Below are positions 1 to 9,244 of a stretch of 64,000 bases of DNA, piece by piece. Below the pieces are notes generated by a model. It was not told the origin of the DNA. It was given only the letters and a program-made list of their open reading frames with translations, and did not search any database. Source of the stretch: Actinomycetospora callitridis (GTDB lineage Bacteria > Actinomycetota > Actinomycetes > Mycobacteriales > Pseudonocardiaceae); contig NZ_JAQZAK010000001.1 of NCBI RefSeq assembly GCF_028737265.1, forward strand, positions 868,001 through 932,000. The letters are read 5' to 3'. The position numbers were made by a program, and so were the translations under genes. Numbering within the stretch: position 1 is the stretch's first letter; each line of letters opens with the position of its first letter.

Positions 1-1046
1 ACCGGCGGGCCGAAGCGCCGCCGCGCCAGCTCCCGCTCGAGGGCCTGCAGGAGGTCCTCGTCGCGGTCCTCCTCCACCTCGAGGTCGGCGTTGCGCGTCA
101 CCCGGAACACGTGGTGCTCGACGACGGTCATGCCCTCGAAGAGCTGGTCGAGGTTCTCGGCGATGAGGTCCTCGATGGGCAGGAACCACGCCTGCCGGTC
201 GCTGTCGGCGGGGGAGTCCTCGTCGGGCTCGGGGCCGACGCGCACGAGCCGCGGCACGTTGTTCGGCACCTTGACGCGGGCGAAGTGCTCGGTGCCGGTC
301 TGCGGGTCGTGCACGGCGACCGCGAGGTTGAGCGACTGGTTGGAGATGTAGGGGAACGGGTGCGCCGGGTCGACGGCCAGCGGCGTGAGCACCGGGAAGA
401 CCTGCCGGGCGAACCAGTCCGAGAGCCGGGGCCGGGCCCAGTCGGTGACCTGCGACCAGTCGATGAGGTGCACGCCGGCCGCGTCGAGCGCCGGGGCGAT
501 CTCGTCGAGGAAGACGCGGGCGTGCTTGTGGGCCAGCTCCTGGGTGCGCGCGGAGATCCGGGTGAGCTGCTCGCGCGGGGTCAGGCCGTCGGCGCCGCGC
601 ACGGCGAGTCCGGCCTGGTCGCGGCGCTTCAGCCCCGCGACGCGGACCATGTAGAACTCGTCGAGGTTCGACGCGAAGATCGACAGGAACTTCGCCCGTT
701 CGAGCAGCGGCTGGCTCGGGTCCTCGGCCAGGGCGAGCACCCGGGCGTTGAACTCCAGCCACGACAGCTCGCGGCTGTCGTAGCGGTCCGCCGGCAGGTC
801 GGCGGGCGCCGCCGGCCCGGCCGTCGGCGCGGCGGGGGCCCCGGGTGTGCGCCCCCGCGCCCCGCGGCCGTTCTCGTCGGCGGCGGCGGGGGGACGGGGC
901 CCGGTCAGCTCCTCGACAGGGGTGCTGTCGGCGGCGGGGGTGTCGGCATGGGTGTCGGCATGGGTGTCGGCATGGGTGTCGACAGGAGCCGTGGTCCCGT
1001 CGCTCGACCCGGTCTCGGCGGACGTGGACGACGTGGAGGGGCTCAC
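1..1046 (-). CDS. ppk1: Polyphosphate kinase (N-terminal part; gene continues past the window start)
   Basis: Makes polyphosphate from ATP, and ATP from polyphosphate in reverse. The reverse-strand reading gives the PPK1 N-terminal helical domain, with [13 protein letters not shown] about 91 residues in, followed by [17 protein letters not shown]. About 348 codons are present; the phospholipase-D-like catalytic domains with the autophosphorylated His lie outside the window. I placed the start at the GTG at 1046 because it is in frame with RELSW and no later start precedes the conserved block. The first 90 residues are Ala/Thr/Pro-rich, look disordered and contain a short tandem repeat. Adjacency to fbiD and gpsA matches the mycobacterial order (recalled). 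Identity is secure; the start is less so. Confidence 0.93.
   Translation of the reverse strand, partial: MSPSTSSTSAETGSSDGTTAPVDTHADTHADTHADTPAADSTPVEELTGPRPPAAADENGRGARGRTPGAPAAPTAGPAAPADLPADRYDSRELSWLEFNARVLALAEDPSQPLLERAKFLSIFASNLDEFYMVRVAGLKRRDQAGLAVRGADGLTPREQLTRISARTQELAHKHARVFLDEIAPALDAAGVHLIDWSQVTDWARPRLSDWFARQVFPVLTPLAVDPAHPFPYISNQSLNLAVAVHDPQTGTEHFARVKVPNNVPRLVRVGPEPDEDSPADSDRQAWFLPIEDLIAENLDQLFEGMTVVEHHVFRVTRNADLEVEEDRDEDLLQALERELARRRFGPP
939..986. repeat. 12-bp coding tandem repeat in ppk1
   Basis: GGTGTCGGCATG occurs three times without error (939-950, 951-962, 963-974), followed by a decayed fourth copy. Read on the minus strand it encodes repeated THAD tetrapeptides in the disordered N-terminal extension of Ppk1. 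It probably arose by slippage; I see no sign that it is regulatory. Confidence 0.85.
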
Positions 1047-1131
1047 GCCGCCGATGGTGCCCGAGGTGCCCGGGCACCGCGAGGGACCCGCGACGCGGAC
1101 CACCCCCGTCCATCCGCTCGACGGACGTGGT

Positions 1132-1839
1132 TCAGCAGGCCGTCTCGCGTGCCGGGGCCCCGACGGCGGTGGCGGTCGGGGGGTCGGGCCAGGCCCGCGT
1201 GTGGGGGCCGGCGCCGAGGTCGCGGGCCCGGGCCAGATCGCCGGGGGTGTCGACGTCGCCCCGCAGGCCCGGCCACGCGCCGTCGAGGGCCACGGCCCCC
1301 GCCCCGCCGTGCGCGGCCGCCGATCCCGGCCCGAAGCGCGGGCGCAGCGGGTGGCCCGGCGCGGCGACCAGCAGCGTCGTGCCGGTGCCGGCGTGGTCGG
1401 CGACGAAGGCCGACGTCGCGCCCTCGGCGAACCGGGCCGCCGCGCGGGCCAGGGCCTCGTCGAGCTCGTCGGGACGCAGGGCGGGCAGGTCGGCCTGCAG
1501 CACCGCCACGGCGTGCTCGCGGGAGCCGGTGCGCCGCAGGTGATCCGCACCACGGCGCAGCGCCGCGTTGAGGCCGCCGCCGGTGTCGCGCACGGTCTCC
1601 CACGGCCCGCCCGCCCCCAGCTGCTCGGCGGGCTCGGTGGTGACGACGACCAGGCGGCCGGTGCGCTCCGCGGCGCGGGCGGCGCGCAACGTGTCGCGGG
1701 CCAGGGCGAGGGCCAGGGCGCGGTGGGCCTGCTCACGGGACACGTCGTCGCCCGGCAGGTCGGCGACGGCCGGGGCGAGTCGCGACTTCGCGCGGCGCAG
1801 CTCCTTGACCGGCACCACGAGGTCGACCAGCACGTCCAC
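1132..1839 (-). CDS. fbiD: Phosphoenolpyruvate / 2-phospholactate guanylyltransferase (coenzyme F420 synthesis)
   Basis: Transfers GMP from GTP to a three-carbon phosphate (phosphoenolpyruvate in mycobacteria, phospholactate in archaeal CofC). This makes the activated side-chain donor for coenzyme F420. The 235-residue protein opens with [15 protein letters not shown], the GT-A nucleotide-binding start of the CofC/FbiD family. [12 protein letters not shown] (metal-binding Asp region) and [10 protein letters not shown] follow further on. The GTG at 1839 is chosen because the conserved sequence begins just behind it; an in-frame start 25 residues upstream adds only Pro/Gly-rich residues. Its place next to ppk1 and gpsA matches Rv2983 in M. 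tuberculosis (recalled). Other F420 genes are not in the window. Confidence 0.88.
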   Translation of the reverse strand: MDVLVDLVVPVKELRRAKSRLAPAVADLPGDDVSREQAHRALALALARDTLRAARAAERTGRLVVVTTEPAEQLGAGGPWETVRDTGGGLNAALRRGADHLRRTGSREHAVAVLQADLPALRPDELDEALARAAARFAEGATSAFVADHAGTGTTLLVAAPGHPLRPRFGPGSAAAHGGAGAVALDGAWPGLRGDVDTPGDLARARDLGAGPHTRAWPDPPTATAVGAPARETAC

Positions 1840-1945
1840 GGCTCCAGTCTGCCCCTCGGCGACCAGCGGGGGCGGGTGATCGGACCCGGCGGGCCCCGCT
1901 GGACCGGCCTCCACGGTCGGGAGAGACTTCCCGCGACGGGCCGGG

Positions 1946-2737
1946 GTGGTCCGGACCCGTACGAGTGGGGACGTGGAGGTGGGCGAGCCGGTGGCACGGG
2001 CGCGCGAGAAGGGCGGGCCGTGGGTGGCCCTGGCCGCGGCGGTCTTCTACCCGATGACCCTCCTGCTGGCGAAGCGCCGCATGGAGGGCCTCGAGAACGT
2101 GCCGGAGCGCGGCCCGGCGATGCTGGTGTGCAACCACGTCTCCTACCTCGACCCGGTGTACACGGCGGTGTTCGTCCACCGGGCGAAGCGCGTGCCGCGG
2201 TTCCTGGCCAAGGCGTCGCTCTGGGACGTCCCCGTGCTCGGCCGGACCCTGAGCGGGAGCCGCCAGATCCCCGTCAGCCGCGGCTCGGTCGAGGCCGGCG
2301 CGAGCCTCGACGCGGCCCGCGCGTCGTTCGCGGACGACGGCGTCGTCGTCATCTACCCGGAGGGCACGATCACCCGCGACCCGGAGGGCTGGCCGATGAA
2401 CGCCCGCTCCGGCGCCGCCCGCCTCGCCCTCGACAGCGACGTGCCGGTCGTCCCGGTCGTGCACTGGGGCACGTTGTCGGTCTACGATCACTACAAGCGC
2501 CGCTTCCGGCCCTCGTGGCGCACCACGATCACCGTGCGGGCGGGGGACCCCGTGCCGCTCGACGACGTGCGTGCCCGCGCCCGGGAGGCCGGCCCCGACC
2601 GCGACCGGTCCACCGAGGTGGCCCTGCTCCGCGAGACGACCGAGCGGATGATGTCCGCGGTGCGCGACCTGCTCGCCGACGTCCGCGGCGAGCCGGCGCC
2701 GGAGCCCACCCGCAGGCCGCGGGGCTCCGGCACGTGA
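1946..2737 (+). CDS. plsC: 1-acyl-sn-glycerol-3-phosphate acyltransferase (PlsC family)
   Basis: Acylates lysophosphatidic acid to phosphatidic acid at the membrane. The 263-residue protein has the PlsC signatures NHVSYLD (HX4D; His about 64, Asp about 69), a [10 protein letters not shown] region and YPEGTIT. A hydrophobic stretch at about residues 25-41 could sit in the membrane. The stop overlaps the gpsA start by four bases, so it is translationally coupled to the enzyme that makes glycerol-3-phosphate, the acceptor for this pathway. The Pro/Arg-rich C-terminal tail looks disordered. The start is uncertain: GTG codons at 1973 and 1979 are alternatives. Exact acyl acceptor not proven. Confidence 0.87.
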   Translation: MVRTRTSGDVEVGEPVARAREKGGPWVALAAAVFYPMTLLLAKRRMEGLENVPERGPAMLVCNHVSYLDPVYTAVFVHRAKRVPRFLAKASLWDVPVLGRTLSGSRQIPVSRGSVEAGASLDAARASFADDGVVVIYPEGTITRDPEGWPMNARSGAARLALDSDVPVVPVVHWGTLSVYDHYKRRFRPSWRTTITVRAGDPVPLDDVRARAREAGPDRDRSTEVALLRETTERMMSAVRDLLADVRGEPAPEPTRRPRGSGT

Positions 2738-3753
2738 GCGGCACCCCCGTGCGCCTGCGGCGCGTGGCGGTGCTCGGGGCGGGCACGTGGGGCACGACGT
2801 TCGCCAAGGTCCTCGCCGACGCCGGGACCCCGGTGACGCTGTGGGCGCGGCGCGCCGAGGTCGCCGAGCACGTGGCCCTGGACCGCTGCAACCACGAGTA
2901 CCTGCCCGACGTGACGCTGCCCGCCGCGCTCGCCGCGACCGCCGACGCCGACGAGGCGCTCGACGGGGCCGACGCCGTCGTGCTCGCCCTGCCGGCGCAG
3001 CGGCTGCGCGAGAACCTCGAGCGCTGGACCGGCCACCTGCCGCGCGGTGTCACGCTCGTCAGCCTCGCCAAGGGCGTCGAACGCGGCTCGCTGCTGCGCA
3101 TGAGCGAGGTGATCCGTGAGGTCACCGGGGCCGCGGCGGACGAGGTCGCGGTGGTGTCCGGGCCCAACCTCGCCGGGGAGATCGCCCTCGAGCAGCCCAC
3201 CGCCACCGTCGTCGCGTGCTCCGACCACGAGCGCGCCGTCTCGGTGCAGCACGCCTGCTCGACGGGCTACTTCAAGCCCTACACCAACGCCGACGTCGTC
3301 GGCTGCGAACTCGGCGGCGCGTGCAAGAACGTCATCGCGCTGGCCTGCGGCACCGCGGCGGGCCTCGGGTACGGCGACAACACCACGGCCTCGCTCATCA
3401 CCCGCGGCCTGGCGGAGATCTCGCGGCTGGCGGTGGCGCTGGGCGCCGAGCAGATGACGCTCGCGGGTCTCGCCGGCATGGGCGACCTCGTCGCCACGTG
3501 CTCGTCACCGCTCTCGCGCAACCGGCGCTTCGGCGAGGCCCTGGGCCGCGGCCTGAGCATGGCCGAGGCGGAGGAGGCCAACCACGGCCAGGTCGCCGAG
3601 GGTGTGAAGTCCTGCGACGCGATCGGCGAGCTCGCCCGCCGCCACGGCGTCGACACCCCGATCGTCGACGCCGTGCGCCGCGTCTGCGCGGGCGAGGTGA
3701 CGGCCAAGGAGGTCGGCGACGAGCTGATCAACCGGGAGCTCAAGGTCGAGTGA
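2734..3753 (+). CDS. gpsA: NAD(P)-dependent glycerol-3-phosphate dehydrogenase
   Basis: Interconverts dihydroxyacetone phosphate and sn-glycerol-3-phosphate, supplying the phospholipid backbone. The 339-residue length is normal for GpsA. The Rossmann motif [13 protein letters not shown] lies near residue 15. [25 protein letters not shown] (catalytic Lys) and [12 protein letters not shown] follow in the usual order. The GTG start overlaps the plsC stop as GTGA, giving a plsC-gpsA phospholipid unit. Nothing unusual; very sure of identity. Confidence 0.97.
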   Translation: MSGTPVRLRRVAVLGAGTWGTTFAKVLADAGTPVTLWARRAEVAEHVALDRCNHEYLPDVTLPAALAATADADEALDGADAVVLALPAQRLRENLERWTGHLPRGVTLVSLAKGVERGSLLRMSEVIREVTGAAADEVAVVSGPNLAGEIALEQPTATVVACSDHERAVSVQHACSTGYFKPYTNADVVGCELGGACKNVIALACGTAAGLGYGDNTTASLITRGLAEISRLAVALGAEQMTLAGLAGMGDLVATCSSPLSRNRRFGEALGRGLSMAEAEEANHGQVAEGVKSCDAIGELARRHGVDTPIVDAVRRVCAGEVTAKEVGDELINRELKVE

Positions 3754-3808
3754 ACAACCGGGGTCGCCGTCACGTTTGCGGGGCCGGGGCCCGGGAACAC
3801 TGGCGGCG

Positions 3809-4279
3809 ATGGACGTGCTGCAGCGGATGGGCCCGCGGACGGTGCCGAGGACGGCGGTGGCACCGCTGGAGCTGTGCGCGCTCGCCGACACCGGCAACGC
3901 GGCCATCCTGCGCCGTCGCTTCCGGGCCTGGGTCGACCCGCTGGCCGACCTCGACACCGCCGACGACCTCGCGCTCGCGGTGTACGAGGCGCTCGCCAAC
4001 GTCGTCGACCACGCCTACGTCGAGCGCGGGACGCCCGGGCTGATGACGCTCTGGGCCGCCGTCTCCTGCCCGCTGCTGACCGGGCGTGACCTCGTCGTCA
4101 CCGTCACCGACGAGGGGGCCTGGCGCCCGAGCAGCGGGCCCGGCTGGCGCGGCCGCGGGCTGCCGCTGATGCGCGAGCTCACGCACGCCACCGCCGTGCT
4201 CCCCGGCGACCACGGCACCACCGTGCAGCTCCGCCGGCGCATCCGGACCGCCGAGGACCGCACGGTGGCGCTGGTCTAG
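3809..4279 (+). CDS. RsbW-like anti-sigma factor / histidine-kinase-fold ATPase
   Basis: A 156-residue stand-alone HATPase_c_2 protein of the RsbW/SpoIIAB type common in actinomycetes. These bind or phosphorylate sigma-factor partners. Visible ATP-fold motifs are the N-box EALANVVDHAY, the G1-like DEGAW, and GRGLPLM as the G2 region. The ATG at 3809 is preferred over an upstream GTG because the conserved part starts directly after it. No sigma factor or anti-anti-sigma gene is adjacent, so the partner is unknown. The last bases overlap the stop of the convergent downstream gene: both genes share the palindromic CTAG at 4276-4279. Confidence 0.8.
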   Translation: MDVLQRMGPRTVPRTAVAPLELCALADTGNAAILRRRFRAWVDPLADLDTADDLALAVYEALANVVDHAYVERGTPGLMTLWAAVSCPLLTGRDLVVTVTDEGAWRPSSGPGWRGRGLPLMRELTHATAVLPGDHGTTVQLRRRIRTAEDRTVALV

Positions 4280-4944
4280 CTCGTCCGGTCCCCGTGGCGC
4301 GGCACGTGCGGGGGCACCGGCGTGTCCTCCGGCAGCGCCGGGCACGTCGTCACCCCGGTCACGCGCATCTCGAGGCCGACGACGCCCGCCCACCGGCCGT
4401 CGCCCGCCGCGACGGCGTCGCCGTCACCCGGCGGGCCCGTGCGCGCCTTCACGCTGGCCTCGGTGAGGTCGAGCGCCACGATCGACGTCGCGGCCATCTC
4501 CTTGCGGCTCGGCGGGTCGGCGTGGTCGTCCTGGCCCGGCGCGACCTGGCGGACGAGCGCCCGCATCGCGGCCAGGGCCTCGTCGGGGTCGGCGACCCTG
4601 CGGGCGTGCCCGCGGACCACGGCGCTGCGGTAGTTCGCGGACTGGGTGAACCAGCGCCGCGCGTAGACCAGCCCGTCGATGATCGTGACGGTGACGCACA
4701 CCGGTTCGTCGCCACGCAGGCTCGCCGCGCCGCTGGAGCCGTGCAGGTAGAGCGTCTCGCCGATCCGCGCGTGCAGCGTGGGCAGCACGACGGGCTCGCC
4801 GTCGACGACCCGGCCGACGTGCGCGACGAGGGCCTCGTCGAGCACGGCGTGCAGCTCGGCGCGGTCGGCGCGCTGGCGGTCGCGGTGGCGGCGGACGGTG
4901 GAGCGGTCGGTGGGGGAGAGCGGTGGTGCGGTCACGAGGTCCAT
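4276..4944 (-). CDS. Pyridoxamine 5'-phosphate oxidase family flavoprotein
   Basis: A 222-residue protein with the split-barrel FMN-binding fold seen in the PNPOx-like superfamily: VVLPTLHARIGETLYLHGSSGA, then SLRGDEPVCVTVTIIDGLVYAR, with SANYRSAVVRG in the middle. These proteins bind FMN, heme or F420; substrate cannot be read from sequence. It is divergent from a PLP-dependent MocR/PdxR regulator, an arrangement also seen for vitamin B6-linked genes, so a B6 or flavin role is plausible but inferred. The ATG at 4944 is chosen because the ORF upstream of it lacks family sequence. It shares its last three bases with the preceding convergent gene. Confidence 0.78.
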   Translation of the reverse strand: MDLVTAPPLSPTDRSTVRRHRDRQRADRAELHAVLDEALVAHVGRVVDGEPVVLPTLHARIGETLYLHGSSGAASLRGDEPVCVTVTIIDGLVYARRWFTQSANYRSAVVRGHARRVADPDEALAAMRALVRQVAPGQDDHADPPSRKEMAATSIVALDLTEASVKARTGPPGDGDAVAAGDGRWAGVVGLEMRVTGVTTCPALPEDTPVPPHVPRHGDRTS

Positions 4945-5004
4945 CGTCGGCGACACAGTGGCATGCTCGAACGGCCACTTCCGTCCGACTCCAGGAGGCC
5001 ACTC

Positions 5005-6411
5005 GTGCGCGGCCTGCCTCCCGAGCTGGCGCTCCCGCTCGACCGGGCGACGCCGACCCCGCTCGCGACCCAGCTGGCCGACGGCCTGCGCGCCGCCGCG
5101 GCCTCGGGCGCCCTGCGCGTCGGCGAGCGGGTGCCCTCGACACGCGTCCTGGCCGGCGAGCTCGGCGTCAGCCGCACGGTGACCGCCGCCGCCTACGACC
5201 AGCTCGTCGCCGAGGGCTGGCTCGGCCCCCGCCGCGGCGCCGGCACCTACGTGTTGGCGACGTCCCACGTGAGTGAAGTTCCCGGCTATAGCCGGGAACT
5301 TCGCTCACGGGGGACCGACCTGCTCGACCTGCGGCCCGGGTCCCCGTGCCTCGCGGTGCTCGACCGGCAGGCCTGGCGGCGGGCCTGGCGCCACGCGGGC
5401 GACCGCGAGCCCGCGCCCCGCCCCGAGCACGCCGGCCTGCCCGCCTTCCGCGACGCCGTCGCACGCCTGCTCCTGCACCACCGCGGGCTCGCCGCGGCGC
5501 CCGGGGACGTCCTCGCCACCACCGGCACCACCGACGGGTTCGCCGAGGTCGTCGCCGTGCTCCGGGCCCGCACCGGGCGCGCCCCGCGGGTCGCCGTCGA
5601 GGACCCCGGCTACGTGCGGGCCACCGAGGTGCTGCGCGACGCCGGCGCGACCGTGGTCGGGGTGGGCGTCGACGACGAGGGCCTGCGGGTCGACGACCTC
5701 CCCGCGGGGCTCGACGCCGTGTACCTCACGCCCGCCCACCAGTACCCGCTCGGCGCCCGCCTGCCCGTGGCCCGGCGGACGGCGCTCGCGGAGCGCGCCC
5801 GCGACGAGGGCCTCCTGCTCGTCGAGGACGACTACGACGGCGAGCTGCGCTTCGACGTCGCCCCGTTGCCGCTGCTCGCCGGCCTGGCGCCCGACGTCAC
5901 CGTGCACCTCGGCACCACCAGCAAGATCCTCTCACCGACCCTGGGCGCGGGGTGGATGGTGGCGCCGCCCGCGGTGCGCGACGCCGTGCTGGAGCGCCGG
6001 CGACGCACGGGGGTGCGGCCCGCCCCGGCCGGCCAGCAGGTCGTGGCCGCCCTGCACGCCGACGGCGCCCTCGCCCGCCACCTGGCCCGGCTGCGCCGCG
6101 AGCTGGGTGCCCGCCGGACGCGGGTCGTCGACGCCGTGACCGCCACCGGGCACGCCGTGCGCGGCGACCGGGCGGGCGCGCACCTGCTGGTCCCGCTGCC
6201 CGACCGGGCCGCCGAGCGGGCGACCGTCGACGCCGCCGCCCGCGTGGGCCTGCAGATCGGAGGGATCGGCGAGCACCACCTCGACCCCGACGTGCCCGGC
6301 GCCGCGTGCGGCGTGCTCGTCGGGTGGGCCGGGCCGTCGGCCGCGGAGCTGGACGACGCCCTGGTGAGACTGGCGGACGTGCTCGCCGGGCGGACAGGAT
6401 CGTCCCCGTGA
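5005..6411 (+). CDS. PdxR/MocR-type GntR regulator with aminotransferase domain
   Basis: A 468-residue transcription factor. It has an N-terminal GntR winged helix (about residues 10-80; TQLADGLRAAAASGAL, STRVLAGELGVSRTVT, GAGTYV) joined to a fold-type I aminotransferase-like domain (about 110-460). The PLP lysine is Lys307 in TTSKILSPTLGAGW, and EDDYDGELRF is also present. Such proteins sense PLP or its adducts. The GTG at 5005 is chosen because AGGAGG lies six bases upstream (4993-4998); an ATG at 4963 is in frame but lacks this site. Residues about 87-103 of the linker are encoded by a 50-bp palindrome (see that entry). The stop overlaps the kynA start by four bases, and it is divergent from the PNPOx-like gene. 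Confidence 0.88.
   Translation: MRGLPPELALPLDRATPTPLATQLADGLRAAAASGALRVGERVPSTRVLAGELGVSRTVTAAAYDQLVAEGWLGPRRGAGTYVLATSHVSEVPGYSRELRSRGTDLLDLRPGSPCLAVLDRQAWRRAWRHAGDREPAPRPEHAGLPAFRDAVARLLLHHRGLAAAPGDVLATTGTTDGFAEVVAVLRARTGRAPRVAVEDPGYVRATEVLRDAGATVVGVGVDDEGLRVDDLPAGLDAVYLTPAHQYPLGARLPVARRTALAERARDEGLLLVEDDYDGELRFDVAPLPLLAGLAPDVTVHLGTTSKILSPTLGAGWMVAPPAVRDAVLERRRRTGVRPAPAGQQVVAALHADGALARHLARLRRELGARRTRVVDAVTATGHAVRGDRAGAHLLVPLPDRAAERATVDAAARVGLQIGGIGEHHLDPDVPGAACGVLVGWAGPSAAELDDALVRLADVLAGRTGSSP
5264..5313. repeat. 50-bp near-perfect palindrome inside the pdxR-type coding sequence (copy 1)
   Basis: The left arm 5264-5288 (CCCACGTGAGTGAAGTTCCC, then GGCTA) and right arm 5289-5313 pair at 23 of 25 positions with no loop. 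The same arm sequence recurs at 10303-10356 between genes, so this is a dispersed element. Here it is read in frame and gives roughly SHVSEVPGYSRELRSRG between the winged helix and the aminotransferase domain. I infer a mobile palindromic element inserted where an added peptide is tolerated. Confidence 0.85.
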
Positions 6412-7205
6412 CCCAGCCCCTGACGTACGGGCGATACCTGCACCTCGACGCGCTGCTCACGGCGCAGGCCCCGCTGTCGCGCCCCGAGGCCCACGACGAG
6501 CTGCTGTTCATCATCCAGCACCAGACCTCGGAGCTGTGGCTCAAGCTGGCCCTCCACGAGCTCACCGGTGCCTGCGACGACCTGGCGGGCGACGACCTCC
6601 CGCTCGCGCTCAAGCGCCTGGCCCGCGTGAAGCACGTGCAGAAGCAGCTCATCGAGCAGTGGACGGTGCTGGCGACGCTGACGCCGAGCGAGTACCAGCG
6701 CTTCCGCGGGTTCCTCGGGTCGTCGTCGGGCTTCCAGAGCTACCAGTACCGGGCGGTCGAGTTCGTCCTCGGCGCGAAGGACGCGGCGATGCTCGAGGTG
6801 TTCGCCGACGACGAGGCGGCGCGCGCGGTGCTCACCGCGGCGCTGGACCGGCGCAGCCTCTACGACGAGTTCCTCCGCCTGCTCGCGCGCCGCGGCCTCC
6901 CGGTGCCCGACGACGTGCTGCAGCGCGACGTGCGCGAGCCCCACCGGGAGGACCCGCGTCTGGTCGAGGTGTTCCGCGCGATCTACGACGCCCCGGAGGA
7001 GCACTGGGACGTCTACGAGACCTGCGAGGAGCTCGTGGACATCGAGGACAACCTGCAGCTCTGGCGCTTCCGCCACCTCAAGACCGTCGAGCGCACCATC
7101 GGCCTGCGCACCGGCACCGGCGGGACGAGCGGCGCGTCCTTCCTGCGCCGCGTCCTCGACCTGTCGTTCTTCCCCGAGCTGTACGCGGTCCGGACCGCCC
7201 TCTGA
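6408..7205 (+). CDS. kynA: Tryptophan 2,3-dioxygenase
   Basis: Heme enzyme that opens the indole ring of L-tryptophan to N-formylkynurenine, the first step of the kynurenine route. The 265 residues match the short bacterial TDO form: [14 protein letters not shown] (substrate pocket) near residue 35, [19 protein letters not shown], and [15 protein letters not shown] with the heme-ligand His, then [13 protein letters not shown]. The GTG start overlaps the stop of the MocR-type regulator (GTGA), suggesting translational coupling and perhaps control by it. No kynurenine formamidase, kynureninase or 3-hydroxylase gene lies in the window, so the pathway must continue elsewhere. Confidence 0.95.
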   Translation: MTQPLTYGRYLHLDALLTAQAPLSRPEAHDELLFIIQHQTSELWLKLALHELTGACDDLAGDDLPLALKRLARVKHVQKQLIEQWTVLATLTPSEYQRFRGFLGSSSGFQSYQYRAVEFVLGAKDAAMLEVFADDEAARAVLTAALDRRSLYDEFLRLLARRGLPVPDDVLQRDVREPHREDPRLVEVFRAIYDAPEEHWDVYETCEELVDIEDNLQLWRFRHLKTVERTIGLRTGTGGTSGASFLRRVLDLSFFPELYAVRTAL

Positions 7206-7227
7206 GCCCGGCGTAGGCTCCGCCGCC

Positions 7228-8358
7228 ATGACGGGCCAGGGAGCAGGCCGGGGAGCAGGCCGGGGAGCAGGCGACCCGCAGGACCGCCCCCGCGTCGTCG
7301 TCCTCTTCGGCGGGCGCAGCAGCGAGCACCGCATCTCGTGCCTCTCGGCCGGCAGCGTGCTCGCGCACCTCGATCCCGCCCGCTACGACGTGCTGCCGGT
7401 CGCGATCACGCCCGACGGCGCCTGGGTGCTCGGCCCCACCGACCCCGAGGTGCTGCGGCTGCACGGCCGCGAGCTGCCCGAGGTCACGTCCGGGCGGCCC
7501 GTCGCGCTGCCCGCCGACCCGACGCGCCGCGAGATCGTCGCGCTCGAGGACGGCAGCTCGCTCGGGCGCGTCGACGTCGTCGTCCCCGTGCTGCACGGCC
7601 CCGGCGGTGAGGACGGCACCGTCCAGGGGCTGCTCGAGATGGCGGGCGTGCCCTACGTCGGCGCCGGGGTCTGCGCGAGCGCGGCGTCGATGGACAAGGA
7701 CGTCACCAAGCGCCTGCTGCGCGACGCCGGGCTCTCGGTCGGCGACGCCGTGGTGCTCCACCGGGGCCGCTCCGGGCTCACCGACGCCGAGAAGGACCGG
7801 CTGGGGCTGCCGGTGTTCGTCAAGCCCGCCCGCGCCGGCTCGTCGGTGGGCATCAGCCGGGTGGCCGACTGGGCCGACCTCGACGCCGCCGTCGCGAAGG
7901 CCCGTGCCGAGGACCCGAAGGTGCTGGTCGAGGCCGCGATCGTCGGGCGCGAGATCGAGTGCGGGGTGCTCGAGCGCACCGACGGCCGGGTCGAGGCAAG
8001 CGTCCCCGCCGAGGTCCGCGTCGTCGGCGGCGACGCCGGCTGGTACGACTTCGACACCAAGTACCTCGACGACGCGTGCGAGCTCGACGTGCCCGCGAAG
8101 CTCGACGACGAGGTGGCCGAGGCGGTGCGCGCCGCGGCCGTCGAGGTCTTCCGAGTCATGGACGTCGAGGGTCTCGCGCGCGTCGACTTCTTCCTCACCG
8201 GCGACGGGCGGCTGCTCGTCAACGAGCTCAACACGATGCCCGGGTTCACGGCGACGTCGCTGTACCCGCGCATGTGGGACTCCGCGGGCATCGACTACCC
8301 GACGCTGCTGGAGACCCTCGTCGAGACCGCGCTCGCCCGCGGGGTCGGGCCGCGCTGA
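7228..8358 (+). CDS. ddl: D-alanine--D-alanine ligase
   Basis: Joins two D-alanines with ATP for peptidoglycan precursors. The 376-residue ATP-grasp protein shows [64 protein letters not shown] and [19 protein letters not shown] in the expected order. The ATG at 7228 is used. The first 15 residues come from nearly three copies of a 12-bp GGGAGCAGGCCG repeat (7239-7272, encoding GAGR units) and are not conserved. It sits between kynA and DUF3515, as ddl sits next to the DUF3515-type gene in mycobacteria (recalled). Confidence 0.97.
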   Translation: MTGQGAGRGAGRGAGDPQDRPRVVVLFGGRSSEHRISCLSAGSVLAHLDPARYDVLPVAITPDGAWVLGPTDPEVLRLHGRELPEVTSGRPVALPADPTRREIVALEDGSSLGRVDVVVPVLHGPGGEDGTVQGLLEMAGVPYVGAGVCASAASMDKDVTKRLLRDAGLSVGDAVVLHRGRSGLTDAEKDRLGLPVFVKPARAGSSVGISRVADWADLDAAVAKARAEDPKVLVEAAIVGREIECGVLERTDGRVEASVPAEVRVVGGDAGWYDFDTKYLDDACELDVPAKLDDEVAEAVRAAAVEVFRVMDVEGLARVDFFLTGDGRLLVNELNTMPGFTATSLYPRMWDSAGIDYPTLLETLVETALARGVGPR

Positions 8359-8364
8359 GGCGGG

Positions 8365-8919
8365 TCAGCGGCTCACCAGCGCGATCTTGACCCCGCGCGA
8401 GACGTCGAGCAGCGGGGCCTCCCCGAACCCGTCCGGCACCGTGAGGCCGATGTGGACGGCCCGGTCGACGGTCACCCAGGTGGTGCTGCCCGGCGTGTCG
8501 TCCGCCACCGCGACCCAGTCGACGCCGACGACGTCGCGCAGCGGCCCGGTCGCGCCCTCCGGGGGACGGGGGAGACCGCAGCGCAGGACGATCGGTGTCG
8601 CCCCGTCCTCGCCGCCCCACGCGACCGTGGCCGCCGGGACCGGGTCGGCCAGGATCCGCCGCGGCAGCATCCCGGTGTCGGTCCGGATCTCGCCGGGCAG
8701 CCCGGAGAGCAGGCGGGAGCAGTCGGCGCTCGCCGCGGCGGGTGTGGGCACGCCCCGCACGGTGAGCCGCACGGTGTCGACGTCGGGCACCGGGTCCCGC
8801 ACGAACACGACGGAGGCCAGCAGGACGCCGCCGAGGAGCAGCACGGGCAGCGACAGGACGATCCCGACGAGCACGCGGGGGAGCCGGCGCGCCACGTCCG
8901 GCGCGCGCCAGGGAGCCAC
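8365..8919 (-). CDS. DUF3515 family membrane-anchored protein
   Basis: A 184-residue protein with one N-terminal transmembrane segment (about residues 15-37, VLVGIVLSLPVLLLGGVLLASVVFV) and an extracytoplasmic domain. That domain carries two Cys (ADCSRLL and VLRCGLPRP), which may form a disulfide. The pattern LPGEIRT...VAWGG...VLRCG and DWVAV...TWVTVDR is typical of DUF3515, an actinobacterial family of unknown function that sits next to ddl or thiL. Its position suggests a cell-envelope role, but no activity is known. It is convergent with ddl and lies directly downstream of the Lrp-type gene on the same strand. Start GTG. Confidence 0.8.
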   Translation of the reverse strand: MAPWRAPDVARRLPRVLVGIVLSLPVLLLGGVLLASVVFVRDPVPDVDTVRLTVRGVPTPAAASADCSRLLSGLPGEIRTDTGMLPRRILADPVPAATVAWGGEDGATPIVLRCGLPRPPEGATGPLRDVVGVDWVAVADDTPGSTTWVTVDRAVHIGLTVPDGFGEAPLLDVSRGVKIALVSR

Positions 8920-8922
8920 CGT

Positions 8923-9165
8923 TCAGTCGGTGGACACGACGGGGCAGGTGAGCGTCCGGGTGATGCCCGGGACCTTCTGGACGGCGCCGACGACATCACG
9001 CCCGAGCGAGTCGACGTCGTCGGCCTCCGCGCAGACGATGACGTCGTAGGGTCCGGTCACGTCCTGCGCCCGGGTCACCCCAGTGATCCCGGCCACGTCC
9101 GAGGCGACCGCGGAGGCACGACCCACCTCGGTCTGGATCAGGATGTAGGCCTGGACCACGGACAT
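8923..9165 (-). CDS. Stand-alone Lrp/AsnC effector-binding (RAM) domain protein
   Basis: An 80-residue protein consisting only of the alpha/beta RAM domain found at the C-terminus of Lrp/AsnC regulators: VVQAYILIQTEVG, ASDVAGITGVTRAQDVTGPYD, VIVCAEADDVDSL, VPGITRTLTCPV. There is no helix-turn-helix, so it cannot bind DNA by the usual route. It more likely binds an amino acid or a partner. AGGAGG just before the ATG at 9165 fixes the start. It lies four bases upstream of the DUF3515 start and is divergent from thiL with an 80-base gap. Ligand unknown. Confidence 0.85.
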   Translation of the reverse strand: MSVVQAYILIQTEVGRASAVASDVAGITGVTRAQDVTGPYDVIVCAEADDVDSLGRDVVGAVQKVPGITRTLTCPVVSTD

Positions 9166-9244
9166 GCCTCCTCGGGGAACGGGCCGACGGTGGTGGGAAC
9201 GTCGGCACTCAGGTGGCAGGCAAGGTACCGCAGGGAGTCGAGGG

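Noticed and set aside
847..2733. Plus-strand open frame running from the ppk1 region into gpsA
   Set aside because: Only the part from 2734 on is gpsA. The upstream part is antisense to ppk1 and fbiD and overlaps plsC in another frame.
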